Notes: generated from the letters alone by a model not told the origin. Counted from the first letter of the stretch, positions 1 through 9,232 are shown. The stretch: DNA of 63,020 bases from Prevotellaceae bacterium (GCA_020636675.1 JACJXK010000017.1:1-63020), one strand, 5' to 3'. Numbers and translations are program-made.

Positions 1-1
1 C

Positions 2-595
2 ACCTGGCTGCGGCTACATAATTCCGATTTTCTGACGGACCTGTGCCGTCTCTATGGATATGACACGGTTCCTGAAATCAACAGATTGGTGATAGCGGAT
101 GTCGAAGAGAATTGGTATGACTATTCTGACAAAAACCGTTTTATAGTTGCCTATCGGGATTTCTTCGCGCGTCATGACGGACTAGGGCGTCTGTGCATCC
201 ATGAGGGGATCCTTCAATACCTCTGCGCCTATCTGAATGACTGTCAGGAGTCGGACTTTGTCCGTTTTGACATGGTGTTTACGGACTACAAGGAGAACAT
301 AGTGCAGTCACTGCGAGGGAAGGTGCCTCCTTATCTGGAGGAGTTCACGAAAGAGGAACGCATGAAGATAGCGGCCTACATCGGCTATTACTATGACCGA
401 GCAGTCGGAATCACGACCTATGAGCCGTTTCGGGAGGAACTGGTGGACAATGAGGAGTTTGTCTCCTATATAAAGGAGAACGGTTACTTTGGACTGGAGG
501 GCTTCCCGGAAACGATGGAGCGTCTGACCAACGAGGCCATAGAATGGAGGGAGACGTTGCAGGGCGCGGCCAAATCGTCGGCCGAGGGGATGTGA
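2..595 (+). CDS. Hypothetical protein, 5' end outside window
   Basis: The frame is open from base 2 with no stop upstream, so the gene enters from the left edge and only its last 197 codons are present. An internal TTG at 86 could be taken as a start, but the coding frame clearly continues before it. The protein is soluble, acidic and rich in aromatic residues (for example IGYYYDRAVG near its middle), with no signal peptide, membrane segment or catalytic motif that I recognise. It ends at TGA 593-595, 50 bases before the convergent LysR gene. I do not recognise the family. Its GC content looks higher than that of the following intergenic region. The reading frame is certain; the function is unknown. 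Confidence 0.6.
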   Translation, partial: TWLRLHNSDFLTDLCRLYGYDTVPEINRLVIADVEENWYDYSDKNRFIVAYRDFFARHDGLGRLCIHEGILQYLCAYLNDCQESDFVRFDMVFTDYKENIVQSLRGKVPPYLEEFTKEERMKIAAYIGYYYDRAVGITTYEPFREELVDNEEFVSYIKENGYFGLEGFPETMERLTNEAIEWRETLQGAAKSSAEGM

Positions 596-646
596 TATTG
601 AGACCTTTTCCCTCTTGTTGAAATTAAATAAAAAATGTCTACTCTG

Positions 647-1534
647 CTAGTCTTTATTCGCTTTGAATGTGGAGATAAATAGTTCTGAGAATTTTCTGGC
701 GGAAGCCTTTTGGTAGGCTCCTTTTAAGGTTAAAAGGGATGCCGTCATTTTTGCTTTCTGTTCCTTTATGGGTATTGCCCTCAATTTCGGTTTTCCTAAA
801 ATGGTCGTTTTGGAGAGAATGGTTGCAAAATGGGAATCTTCCACCAGTTGTAGAAGCATATTTACGTCGTTCATTTCCAGATGAGGGTCAAGTGTCGTCT
901 TGCAATCTTCGAGGATTTCGTCTAGAAAACTTCTTGCATTCAAACCTTTGGATGGAAGAGCAAGTAGGTGTTGCCTTAAATCTTTGATTGATATTTGTTT
1001 GCATATTGCAATGGGGTGCTTCTCTTGTACAATGGCGCAGAGTTGTCCGTCAAACAAATCTGTGACCTCTATTTGCTCGTCCACAAATGCCGAATTGAAG
1101 GATAGTGCAAAGTCTATATCTCTGTTTTTCAACATCTCCGGTAACTCATGTGCCGGATTGTATAGAATCTCAATTTTAATATTGGGGTACTCTTTCATGA
1201 ATCTTAGAATAATGGAAGATAGTCCGAAACTTAGGCTGTATGTGATTCCTATTTTTATGGATCCTGTTCTGATGTCTTGTAGGTCGAGGATCCTTTGTTT
1301 CCCCAAATCGGCGTCTTGGATGGTTTGTTTGGCAAACGGCAGAAACTCTTTTCCTGCTTCTGTGATGACCACTTTCTTCCCTATTCGGTCGAACAATGGT
1401 ACATTCAGCTCCGTTTCTAGTTGTTTTATTTGCTGTGATAAGGTGCTTTGTGTGATGTACAGTTGTTTCGAGGCTTCTGTGAAGTTTTGTAATTCAGCTG
1501 ACTTTATGAAATATTTGAGTTGTCTTAGCTCCAT
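647..1534 (-). CDS. LysR-family transcriptional regulator
   Basis: A 295-residue protein with the normal LysR layout and length. Residues about 1-60 hold the winged helix-turn-helix (FTEASKQLYITQSTLSQQIK, then LFDRIGKKVVITEAG). A short linker helix follows, then a two-lobed effector-binding domain from about residue 90, starting around GSIKIGITYS. The ATG at 1532-1534 gives the usual MELRQLKYF start of this family. LysR proteins bind DNA as tetramers and usually control a divergent neighbour, but the upstream 488 bases lead only to the 3' end of the B12 importer operon, so no target can be named. The effector is unknown. Family assignment is firm; regulatory role is not. Confidence 0.92.
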   Translation of the reverse strand: MELRQLKYFIKSAELQNFTEASKQLYITQSTLSQQIKQLETELNVPLFDRIGKKVVITEAGKEFLPFAKQTIQDADLGKQRILDLQDIRTGSIKIGITYSLSFGLSSIILRFMKEYPNIKIEILYNPAHELPEMLKNRDIDFALSFNSAFVDEQIEVTDLFDGQLCAIVQEKHPIAICKQISIKDLRQHLLALPSKGLNARSFLDEILEDCKTTLDPHLEMNDVNMLLQLVEDSHFATILSKTTILGKPKLRAIPIKEQKAKMTASLLTLKGAYQKASARKFSELFISTFKANKD

Positions 1535-2022
1535 TGCTTATCGGTTTTATCGATTGATGATATGGAATAAATCCAATGTACAAATATGCGAAATAGAATT
1601 AAAACAATCTACCTTTGTCTTCGTAAAAATACACTTCCTTTTACCCGGGTACACGAAAGTGTGTGTAGAATGTTGAATTTAAAATGATAAGGAAATGGGA
1701 TTTTTAGTGGCTGTTTTATTAGTTTCGGTTATTTGCATATGTGTTAAATTGTGGACCGTTAGTGAGAGATGAACCGAATGCTCATCGGAAGGATTGTTCG
1801 TTGTGAAAATTTTCCGGTCAAAAATTTCGGATTATGGTTTCTCTCCGGAGAGTTTAGATCTGTTAGATATGACTGGGATGGATGATAAGAAATGGCATTT
1901 GTTGAGAAATGGAGGTTTCCCGGCAAATGCTTTTTTTGTGGTCGGATATTGGATGACGTGAAAATCTTGTGTAGCTGGGTTCCAATCCAATCATATTTTT
2001 TGACGAGTATTAAAATGCAAAT
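1535..2022. other. Intergenic region, no convincing gene
   Basis: This stretch lies between the LysR start and the end of the importer operon. It is AT-rich. The only reading frame that looks even slightly protein-like is GTG 1803 to TGA 1959-1961 on the plus strand (52 codons), which has no recognisable motif and may be chance or a decayed fragment. No RNA gene or clear terminator was found. Confidence 0.4.
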
Positions 2023-3039
2023 CTAGTTTTGTTTTAACAAGTTGACCAATTCCTCGAAAGAGTGGATTTCTTCTCTTTTCCCGTCGAAGGTATAGGTCAT
2101 TTCGTTGTTGCTTGAAATGTCTAGTCTATGTTCGTAATTCTCCCCGTTCCTGTCTGATAGTATGCATCTGAATCCGTTTCGGTTCAATGCGTTGATGCCC
2201 CAATGCAATAAGGTGTCGTTTGCGGCGGAGAGATGGATCTCCTTTTTCCAGTGGATGGTGGGATAGTAGATTCCATGGTCTCTGTCAAAACATATCTCCT
2301 CTTTGTTGAAGAGATTGTCCATCCTGTCACTTAGTATGATGTCTTCGGTGACGCCACATTGCAGTCCTGTGCTTGGGGAAAGTAGCCATATCTTGTCAGA
2401 TAAGATCAATGCCTGCTCTATGTCGTGCGTGGAAAGTAATATGCATTTTCCCTGCTCGTCGGCAAAGCGATGTAGTAGGCCCATGATTTCTATTCGACTG
2501 GCAGCGTCCAAGAAGGCGGTAGGCTCGTCCAATAGAATCAGTGGACATTCTTGTACCAAAGCCTTCGCTATCATCGCTTTCTGCCGTTCTCCGTCCGAGA
2601 GTTCCGCCATGTAACTATTCATCTTATGGCTCAATCCGACATCTTCGATGGATTTTTGTACAATCTCTTTGTCCTGATTGTGTAGTTGCCCGAAAAATCC
2701 GGTGTGTGGCTGGCGACCCAAGGCGACCAACTCATAGACGGATAGCCCGCCAACTTGTGTCCTGTCTGTCAGTACGATGCCTATCTTCATGGAACGTTCA
2801 TGTTCCGTATATTCAGATATCTTTTTGTTCTCTAGCCGGATGTCTCCTGATAGAGGTGGTTGGGATGCCGATAGTGTCCGTAGCAATGTTGATTTTCCTG
2901 CTCCGTTCGGGCCTAATAGGGATGTGAGTTCTCCTCGGAAGAGATGAATCTCCATCTTTTGGTGGATGCAATGGATGTTTTTTCCGTTTTTATATCCGAT
3001 GCTTAAATCGTTGGCCGATAGAATGCAGTCTCCTCTCAT
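2023..3039 (-). CDS. btuD: Vitamin B12 ABC transporter ATP-binding protein (BtuD-like)
   Basis: ATPase of an iron-chelate/B12-type importer. Visible motifs are Walker A GPNGAGKST, signature LSDGERQ, Walker B LILLDEPT and the switch histidine in STHD. The ABC domain fills about residues 1-250; a further 85 residues form a C-terminal extension beyond the usual size of FecE/BtuD proteins, with no motif that I recognise. The gene follows the permease with a 4-base gap and is the last gene of an operon led by a cobalamin riboswitch and a BtuB-like receptor. That context is what favours B12 over iron-siderophore or haem as substrate, since the ATPase sequence alone cannot decide it. It works in the cytoplasm on the inner face of the membrane. 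Confidence 0.88.
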   Translation of the reverse strand: MRGDCILSANDLSIGYKNGKNIHCIHQKMEIHLFRGELTSLLGPNGAGKSTLLRTLSASQPPLSGDIRLENKKISEYTEHERSMKIGIVLTDRTQVGGLSVYELVALGRQPHTGFFGQLHNQDKEIVQKSIEDVGLSHKMNSYMAELSDGERQKAMIAKALVQECPLILLDEPTAFLDAASRIEIMGLLHRFADEQGKCILLSTHDIEQALILSDKIWLLSPSTGLQCGVTEDIILSDRMDNLFNKEEICFDRDHGIYYPTIHWKKEIHLSAANDTLLHWGINALNRNGFRCILSDRNGENYEHRLDISSNNEMTYTFDGKREEIHSFEELVNLLKQN

Positions 3040-3043
3040 TTTT

Positions 3044-4078
3044 TTAGTTGAAATATTGTATCTTACGTTGTTTGATGATGATATATATGATGACAGGTGC
3101 TCCTAGAATGGGAGTGACGGCATTGAGTGGCAGCATTCCGGTCTCTCCTGGCAGTGTACAGAGAAGGTTGCAAAGTAGGGCGGTGGCACTGCCTGTCAGC
3201 ATTGTCACTGGCATCAGCGTGTTGTGGTTGGAGGTTCCGAGTAGAAGGCGTGCTATGTGGGGAACTGCTAGACCGATGAATGAGATTGGCCCGCAGAAGG
3301 CGGTGGTGACGGCTGTCAATAGACCTACGGTAACCAATAGCATGTTTCTTACTCGTTGGGTGTTGATGCCCAGGTTTTCCGCATACCGGTTGCCTAATAG
3401 CAGTGCGTTGAGAGGTTTAATCAATAAAGTAGCGAGCAGTAGTCCGATGGAGATGGAGGTGATGAAGAATGGCATCTGCTCTGAAGAGACGGCTCCGAAA
3501 CTTCCCATTCCCCATATCATGTAGGAGTGTACTCCTTCTGCGGTGGCAAAGAAGTTGAGCAGGGATATGGCGGAAGAGGTTGCATATCCGATCATGATTC
3601 CTATAATCAGTATCATGATGTTGCTTTTTACAAATGTGGAGAAAAACAGAATGACACCCATGATGAACATGGCACCAATGAATGCACCTGTGATGATGGA
3701 GAAGAAACCGGAGATGGTGTACTCTCCTGCCGTGATGGTGCCGCCCATGAAGAGCATGACAAGGGCAACTCCAAGACTGGCGCCTGTGTTTATGCCTAAA
3801 ATGGATGGACCTGCTAACGGATTGTTGAAGGTGGTCTGTAGCATAAGTCCGGAGGAAGAAAGGGCTGCTCCGCAGAATAGTGCGGTCAGACATTGGGGCA
3901 GTCTGGATTCTAAAATGATGAAACGCCAGCTCTCTTTCTCTCCTTCTCCTCCCGATAGTATGCTCAGAATGTCGGAACATGGAATCTGTACGGATCCGAA
4001 CATCAGACCGCAGATGAACAGTATGACGACGATGGCCGTCATGAAAATGCCATATTTCAAACCTGTCTTTTCATTCAT
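3044..4078 (-). CDS. btuC: Vitamin B12 ABC transporter permease (BtuC-like)
   Basis: A 344-residue FecCD/BtuC-family permease, of normal length, made almost entirely of hydrophobic helices (about ten expected for the family). Family landmarks are the region PRIP-like SRLPQCLTALFCGAAL with LMLQTTFNNPLAGPSILG near the N-terminus, GLAVPHIARLLLG in the second half, and a PGETGMLPLNAVTPILGAPV end. It would form a homodimeric channel in the inner membrane with the downstream ATPase. The ATG at 4076-4078 lies 69 bases after the binding-protein gene, in the same operon. Specificity for cobalamin is inferred from the riboswitch and BtuB/BtuG-like neighbours. Confidence 0.9.
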   Translation of the reverse strand: MNEKTGLKYGIFMTAIVVILFICGLMFGSVQIPCSDILSILSGGEGEKESWRFIILESRLPQCLTALFCGAALSSSGLMLQTTFNNPLAGPSILGINTGASLGVALVMLFMGGTITAGEYTISGFFSIITGAFIGAMFIMGVILFFSTFVKSNIMILIIGIMIGYATSSAISLLNFFATAEGVHSYMIWGMGSFGAVSSEQMPFFITSISIGLLLATLLIKPLNALLLGNRYAENLGINTQRVRNMLLVTVGLLTAVTTAFCGPISFIGLAVPHIARLLLGTSNHNTLMPVTMLTGSATALLCNLLCTLPGETGMLPLNAVTPILGAPVIIYIIIKQRKIQYFN

Positions 4079-4147
4079 GGTAACAAATCTTTTTGCTCAA
4101 TGCCGCCTTTTTTTTATGGAAGAGCTGAATCTCATCTTAAAATCTAA

Positions 4148-5308
4148 TTATTCCGCTAATTTACTAAAATATTGGAGGCCGTAATCTTTTGGACGTAGTT
4201 CTGGGTGAAATATGTTGATCAGATCCTGCAAGTATAGTTCGGGATGAAAAGGTGTCTCCTCGTAAAACGGGATGTTCCCTGTGTTGCAGGCGTATATTTG
4301 CTTTTTTTTGAATGCTCTGAATTGCGAGTAAGTGGCATGTTCTTCTCTTAAATCTTTGTATGTCATGTCCTTCTTCCGGTTGTACATGAATAGCCAGATG
4401 TCGGCGTCGCAGCCTTTTTCGAATACGGTTTCGAATGACAGAGGAACGGATCCGTTGTGTTTGTCGTCTTGGAATATGTAATTGGCTCCTGCGTCTGCAA
4501 ACATCTGTGATATGAAACATTTTCCTCCTGGCACATACCATGCAGATCCGCTTTTTAATCCATATATCACCGATGGATGAGGTTGGCAGGCTATCGCTTT
4601 CCCGTGAAGGAAGAGATAGACGGCTTCTACTCTCTTGAATATGGAATCTGCCTCTCGCTCCCTGCCAAACATCATGCCGTAGATTTTTATCCATTCTGCT
4701 CTGCCTAGGGCTGTGTTCTCCATATAGTCGGCGCATTCAAAGATAGGGATGCCTATCTTCTCTATCCGTCCGTGGCCTCCGCTGTTCTCGAAAGGTGAGA
4801 TGAACATAGCTTCCGGTCTCATGTCTATTATCTGCTCTATGTCCGGGTTCATGCCGTCGCCTAAATCGGCTATTTTGCCTGTGCGGCAGCCTTCTTGGAT
4901 GGATTCCAAATGGATGTGTTTGAGGTCGCATACGCCAGCAATGGCATCATAGGCGTTGAGCTCGCTAATGAGGGCGCAATGGACGGATGCGTATATGACA
5001 GATTTCGTTATGGGAGTGCGTATGACAGTTCCTTGTCTCTTCTCTTCTTTCATCTCTCGCCCTTGCGGGATGAGATAATAGGTCTGCAGCGTTTTGCTAC
5101 TGTCCCATGGATTCAGAACTTCCACTTTGGTGAAGTCAGGATATTTAAACGCCTTTATTTGTTTGGCATAGGTGAATTTTATTTCTGTTCCCGTGCCTTC
5201 GTTACTGTCCGTTTTCTGTTTGGAGCAATTGGTGAAAAGAAATGGCAGAAAGAGGGAAAGGAGAATTGAAAGATTCCGTATGGTTTTGTCTCTTTTCTGT
5301 TTGTTCAT
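4148..5308 (-). CDS. btuF: B12 substrate-binding lipoprotein (BtuF-like)
   Basis: A 386-residue periplasmic binding protein of the class III (FepB/BtuF) fold. It starts with a lipoprotein signal peptide (lipobox FTNC about residue 28), so it should be anchored in a membrane facing the periplasm. Family features include the ASVHCALISEL and LGDGMNPDIEQIIDMRPEAMF segments of the first lobe, and the conserved glutamate-bearing loops used to dock onto the permease. It lies between the BtuG-like lipoprotein gene and the permease gene, in the order btuF-btuC-btuD. The ligand is inferred to be cobalamin from operon context; a siderophore is the alternative. Confidence 0.85.
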   Translation of the reverse strand: MNKQKRDKTIRNLSILLSLFLPFLFTNCSKQKTDSNEGTGTEIKFTYAKQIKAFKYPDFTKVEVLNPWDSSKTLQTYYLIPQGREMKEEKRQGTVIRTPITKSVIYASVHCALISELNAYDAIAGVCDLKHIHLESIQEGCRTGKIADLGDGMNPDIEQIIDMRPEAMFISPFENSGGHGRIEKIGIPIFECADYMENTALGRAEWIKIYGMMFGREREADSIFKRVEAVYLFLHGKAIACQPHPSVIYGLKSGSAWYVPGGKCFISQMFADAGANYIFQDDKHNGSVPLSFETVFEKGCDADIWLFMYNRKKDMTYKDLREEHATYSQFRAFKKKQIYACNTGNIPFYEETPFHPELYLQDLINIFHPELRPKDYGLQYFSKLAE

Positions 5309-5500
5309 TTTGTGCTTTTTTGAATGGAAAATATTTTCAAAGATAGAAATAAAAATGATTGTCTTGTGTGTCTGTCTGTTTTGTCTGATAGGGAAGTGCC
5401 GTTTTTGTTATGTTGACGTAATCTGTGAATAGATAAGTGAGGAGGGTCGTTGGAAGTCAGAAACGCCGGTCTCCTTTGTCTGCCAGATAAAGAAAGCAAA

Positions 5501-5548
5501 GAAGACATCTTTTTTTCTCCGAAGAGACTTCAAAAAAAGGATGTCTTC
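5501..5548 (-). terminator. Long hairpin with UUCG loop between btuG- and btuF-like genes
   Basis: On the minus strand, shortly after the btuG-like stop, GAAGACATC pairs with GATGTCTTC; inside it T7 faces A7, and at the tip CTC-TTCG-GAG closes with a UUCG tetraloop. The stem is followed by the T-rich stretch TTTGCTTTCTTT. It may terminate part of the transcripts or protect the 3' end of the btuB-btuG message, lowering importer expression relative to the surface proteins. The structure is seen in the sequence; the function is inferred. Confidence 0.6.
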
Positions 5549-5568
5549 TTGCTTCATGGCCGTGTTCT

Positions 5569-6654
5569 TTAGAATGCGAATCCAAAAGGGCCGACGCCGG
5601 CGTCATGTCTCTTTACGAACGTTCCTTCTGCAGAATATTCGTAAACAAATCCGTCGCTGGTGTAGTCCGCATTGCTTACATAAGAGCCGATTAAGATTCG
5701 TCCGTCCTTAGGGTCGATGGCAATGGAGATGGGGTTGGCCGGCTTCGTTTCACCTTTGAGGTATGGGTTGCTGATGACATCTCCGCTCTCTGTGTTAATT
5801 GCCACGTAATTGATTTCGGATGAGCCATAAGGGGCGTTGATCGTGTAGAGCGTGGTGCCGGAGATTGCCATGATGGTGGCTGGTGTCGATAGTGTTGTCA
5901 CCTCGTCGGCGGAGTTTATTTTCTCCAGTGTGGCGGGAATGTCGTAATAGTTGCCCATGGATATTACGAATATGTTTCCTTTGCTGTCTGCACATACTTT
6001 GCAGGGGTTGAGAGATACCGTGATTCTTTTCTCTTCGGAGAAGGTGGAGAGATTGACTTTGGAAACTGTTGTCCCGTTCGCATATCCGTTGGTGTAATTC
6101 ATTCCGTCGGAGTTGGCTACGTAAAGGTATCCGTTGGCTATGGCCATCTCTTCGGGGTTGGGGCCTACTTTTACGAATGCCTCGAAGTCAAGGCTTGATG
6201 TGTCTATCTTAGCTACGAATCCATCGTACATGGACACGTATATTTTGCCGTTGTGCGCGATGATGTCTCTCGGATTTTGAGGTTGCTCTCCCTTCGTTTG
6301 CAATGTTTTGATGCTTTTGCATGTCTTTTTGTCTACCACTTCGATGGTGTTTGAGTTGTAGACTGCGATGTACATCTTGTTGCCGTAGATGACGGCATCT
6401 TGCCCGGTGTCGCCTAATTTGCGTCCATTGGCGTTGTAGAAGACGTTGTTGTAGATTTTGCAAGAGTCGTAGTTGAGAAAAGAGACGCTTGTGTTGTTGC
6501 TCCCATATGACCCTTGGTTGATGATGTAGACTCCGCTGATGGCCTCGCTTGGTGCGGGGGTTTCGTTGTTGTCATCATCGTCAGAGCAGGATGTGAATGA
6601 CAATAATCCAATAAGAAAAAAACCTGTTAGTTTGAAGAAATTCTTTTTTTCCAT
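5569..6654 (-). CDS. btuG: BtuG-like surface cobalamin-binding lipoprotein (beta-propeller)
   Basis: A 361-residue lipoprotein with a lipobox at LSFTSC followed by an acidic SDDDDNN stretch, the kind of signal that sends Bacteroidota lipoproteins to the cell surface. The rest is a YncE/DUF5074-type beta-propeller: repeated blades such as YIINQGSYGSNN, NKMYIAVYNSNTIEVVD, GKIYVSMYDGFVAKID and GYLYVANSDG. In Bacteroides thetaiotaomicron, BtuG proteins of this kind bind cobalamin very tightly and sit on BtuB as a lid. Here the gene follows the receptor gene by 51 bases, exactly the btuB-btuG arrangement, under a cobalamin riboswitch. The fold and location are strong; the B12 role is from homology of arrangement. 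Confidence 0.82.
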   Translation of the reverse strand: MEKKNFFKLTGFFLIGLLSFTSCSDDDDNNETPAPSEAISGVYIINQGSYGSNNTSVSFLNYDSCKIYNNVFYNANGRKLGDTGQDAVIYGNKMYIAVYNSNTIEVVDKKTCKSIKTLQTKGEQPQNPRDIIAHNGKIYVSMYDGFVAKIDTSSLDFEAFVKVGPNPEEMAIANGYLYVANSDGMNYTNGYANGTTVSKVNLSTFSEEKRITVSLNPCKVCADSKGNIFVISMGNYYDIPATLEKINSADEVTTLSTPATIMAISGTTLYTINAPYGSSEINYVAINTESGDVISNPYLKGETKPANPISIAIDPKDGRILIGSYVSNADYTSDGFVYEYSAEGTFVKRHDAGVGPFGFAF

Positions 6655-6705
6655 TTTTTTTGAAGTATATAATTAATGAATTTTCGGATTGGAAATGTAT
6701 TTTTT

Positions 6706-8703
6706 TTAGTCTCTACTTTTTACGTATAGGGAGATGCGATACGATCGTCCCGGCATGGGGTAATATTTTATGACCTCGTATTGGCAGTCCGTAAAGTTGA
6801 TGAGGTCGCCTCTTACGGAAAACTCGACATTCTTTAACTTCATGTTTCTGTAAAGAGACAAGCTGTGTTCTATGTATGCATCAATCCTGTTGTCTCTTTT
6901 GTTTTCGGGCAGGCAGTATCGTTTTCCTACGGCGTTGATCTGGTAAGAAATGTTGATGTATGGATTCTCGAAAGCTGCGCTTCCACCTCCTGCATGTCGT
7001 GGTGTATAAGGAATTTGGTCGCCATAATATCGGGTGCTCTTGTCTGTCTGGTCTATTGCCTTTTGTAGTGCATAGTTGCCGGAAAGGAAGATGAGGTAAC
7101 CCCTTTTTACGGAGAAAGAGGCGGATGCCTGTATGTCTATGCCGTTTATGTCTACCTCGCCCATGTTGATCATGCTCCATGTAAACATACGAGGAATGGC
7201 AACTATCTTGTCTTTCACGTCGTTGTGGTATCCGTCTAATGTGATTTGGAAGTTGCTGATGGTTCTGGACGGCGTACATTGGTACGTGGAACCGATGTTT
7301 ATTTGTCTGGCCCTTTCCGGATTGAGCCTTTTTATGGCGCTACGGTCAAAGTAGAGTTCGTTGAACGTGGGCATTCTGAATATGTCTTTATAGGATGCCC
7401 TGATTCTAAATTCGGGTTTGAAAGGTTTGTAGGATATGGAAAGTGCTGGCGATAGCCTTTTCTTATTGTGTGGAGTTTCCCCAATCTTCGTTTCGTTGAG
7501 ATAGACGGAGTATAGCCCGGTGGCAGTTGCTGTGACTTTGCGCGTGGAGTATTGTGCGCTCAGGACGTTCAATAAAGTATGTCTCTTTGGGTAGACGCAG
7601 TTGGATAGGTTGGAGTTTAGTCCGTTCAGCGCATAGTCGGAGGCTATGGCAAAAGTCCATGGTCTGGTGGGTTGGAAAAGAAGAGCTGCGGATGCGTAGT
7701 ATTCTCTTTGGAAATAGCGGTCGTTGATTTCTCCGTCCGGATACTTTTTGCCTTCGTCATGATAGAAAGTGGCGGCCCAGTTGAATTTTCCGTTTGCCAA
7801 AAGCGAAAATCCGCTGTTCCAGTAAGTTCTGAACTGTATTTGCGAAAAACAGTTTTTGTCTCTCAACTGTTCTTTGTTGTTTGTGTTGTAGAGTATTATG
7901 CTGCCAGGCAGTTTCCGGTCTGAGTCATAACAGAAGATTTTTGTCTTTAGAAAACTTCTTTTCCCTATTTTGCTGTTGAAGTTGGCTTCGCATCGGAAAC
8001 TCTCCATCTCGCTGTTACTTCTCTTTTCTCTTGTGCGATTTTCTCCGTTGGTGAGTGTGTAGGGATAACGGCCGTCCGAACGGAGGTAGTCTCCGGAAAT
8101 GGAGCACCAACTATTTTCGCTCGTCTTCTTGTCAATGGCAAATGACGGGTTGGCCAGGCCAAACGAACCGGCTTTTATCCGAGCGGAGAGATGGTAGGAG
8201 GTCGAGTCGTATGTCGGGGTCGGAGTGTACAAGTCGAGTATGGAAGCGGAGGCAAAATGCCGTGCCGGACGAAAAATGTCATTGCCTTCGCCGATGGTGA
8301 GTGTCATTTTGTCCAGATTGTCTAAAGAATATCGGCTGAGGTCTATTTGTCCGTTTTGACAGTCTGTTAGTGCTACTCCGTCATAGGTGACCGCCGTGTG
8401 TTGGGAACCAAGACTGCGCACGGAGATGGTCTTTAGTCCGCCGACGCCTCCATAGTCTTTCAACTCCACTCCGGCGGTGCGTTTGAGCGCCTCCGATATC
8501 TCCGACACTCCCAACCTGTCTTTCTCTTTGGTGCTGATGAAGAGTACGGGAGTCGCCGTGAGTGTGGCGCCTTTGTTTCCGGTTATAATCACTTCTTCCA
8601 TCTCATCTCCGGTGAGTAGACTGTCTTGTGCCAATTGCGCCACCGCCGAAGTGGAGAGGGCAAATGTTGAAAATAAGAAGTGCGGTAATAACTTGAAATT
8701 CAT
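6706..8703 (-). CDS. btuB: TonB-dependent outer-membrane cobalamin receptor (BtuB-like)
   Basis: A 665-residue TonB-dependent receptor. I chose ATG 8701-8703 (MNFKLLPHFLF) because it starts a normal signal peptide ending at STSAVAQ; the frame extends 61 codons further upstream but that part overlaps the leader region. After the signal comes a TonB box-like EMEEVIITG, a plug domain (SEALKRTAGVELKDYGGVGG, SVRSLGSQHTAVTYDGV) and a 22-strand-type barrel ending in an aromatic-rich strand (SYRISLYVKSRD). It is first in the B12 operon, directly behind the cobalamin riboswitch, so it should be made when the vitamin is scarce and import corrinoids with the BtuG-like lid. Confidence 0.9.
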   Translation of the reverse strand: MNFKLLPHFLFSTFALSTSAVAQLAQDSLLTGDEMEEVIITGNKGATLTATPVLFISTKEKDRLGVSEISEALKRTAGVELKDYGGVGGLKTISVRSLGSQHTAVTYDGVALTDCQNGQIDLSRYSLDNLDKMTLTIGEGNDIFRPARHFASASILDLYTPTPTYDSTSYHLSARIKAGSFGLANPSFAIDKKTSENSWCSISGDYLRSDGRYPYTLTNGENRTREKRSNSEMESFRCEANFNSKIGKRSFLKTKIFCYDSDRKLPGSIILYNTNNKEQLRDKNCFSQIQFRTYWNSGFSLLANGKFNWAATFYHDEGKKYPDGEINDRYFQREYYASAALLFQPTRPWTFAIASDYALNGLNSNLSNCVYPKRHTLLNVLSAQYSTRKVTATATGLYSVYLNETKIGETPHNKKRLSPALSISYKPFKPEFRIRASYKDIFRMPTFNELYFDRSAIKRLNPERARQINIGSTYQCTPSRTISNFQITLDGYHNDVKDKIVAIPRMFTWSMINMGEVDINGIDIQASASFSVKRGYLIFLSGNYALQKAIDQTDKSTRYYGDQIPYTPRHAGGGSAAFENPYINISYQINAVGKRYCLPENKRDNRIDAYIEHSLSLYRNMKLKNVEFSVRGDLINFTDCQYEVIKYYPMPGRSYRISLYVKSRD

Positions 8704-8944
8704 GTGCTCGTGTTTTCTTTTGTCGTCACAGAGAATGGTATGCCCGCAGATAAATGAAAGAATTGTAACACACACATAATAAGGTGCGGTGCAAGACCAT
8801 CTCTCTTGTGACTTTTTTTTGTTGTGAAGAAAGTTCACTTGTAATAAAAAGACACACCGGACATGTTCCCGCACGAAAAATATCAATTAGATATATGTTG
8901 TAGTGAAAGCCATTTATCCTTCCTGCTTTTTCCTCGAAAGCTTC

Positions 8945-9120
8945 CGGCGTGGTCTGTTTTGCAGGTCTTCTGACTCTCTCCTGTTACCTTTGCCTTCCCG
9001 TCTTTTTGGACAGTGGCTTTTGTGGTGGTAACCTTTTGTTTGGAGATTACAGCAGCGGGACTGTTCGGGATTTTCACCCGATTCCCTTTTAATCCTATTG
9101 CCCGAAAAGGCAAATCGGAA
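8945..9120 (-). promoter_or_regulatory. Cobalamin (AdoCbl-type) riboswitch
   Basis: Read on the minus strand, this leader holds the class landmarks in order: AAAGGGAATCGGGTGAAAAT, the CCCGCTGCTGTAA segment, GCCACTG, CGGGAAGGC, and the B12 box AGTCAGAAGACCTGC. The 3' edge lies about 240 bases before the btuB-like start, leaving room for an expression platform. Binding of adenosyl-cobalamin in this class normally shuts off the downstream genes. The same landmarks occur again before nrdD (47845-48034). Ends are approximate. Confidence 0.93.
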
Positions 9121-9130
9121 CAAAACGTTG

Positions 9131-9138
9131 CAAAAGTA
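9131..9138 (-). promoter_or_regulatory. Bacteroidota-type -7 promoter element for the B12 operon
   Basis: The minus strand reads TACTTTTG, matching TAnnTTTG, only about 10 bases before the first conserved riboswitch nucleotides, so transcription would begin right at the aptamer. No clear -33 TTTG box is visible. Confidence 0.55.
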
Positions 9139-9232
9139 CGCTTATTTTTTTGAAAAGGGACGAGTTGTGATGAATTTTCTGTTTTAATAATCATAAAAAA
9201 TAACTGGTGAAATTCGAAACATCTTGTGCAGG

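Noticed and set aside
900..1676. 258-codon open frame on the plus strand opposite the LysR gene
   Set aside because: It is the antisense shadow of a well-supported LysR gene, with cysteine/serine-rich, low-complexity translation and no family resemblance.
8703..8886. Upstream extension of the btuB-like gene by 61 codons
   Set aside because: It would put residues before a perfect signal peptide and reads into the leader between riboswitch and gene.
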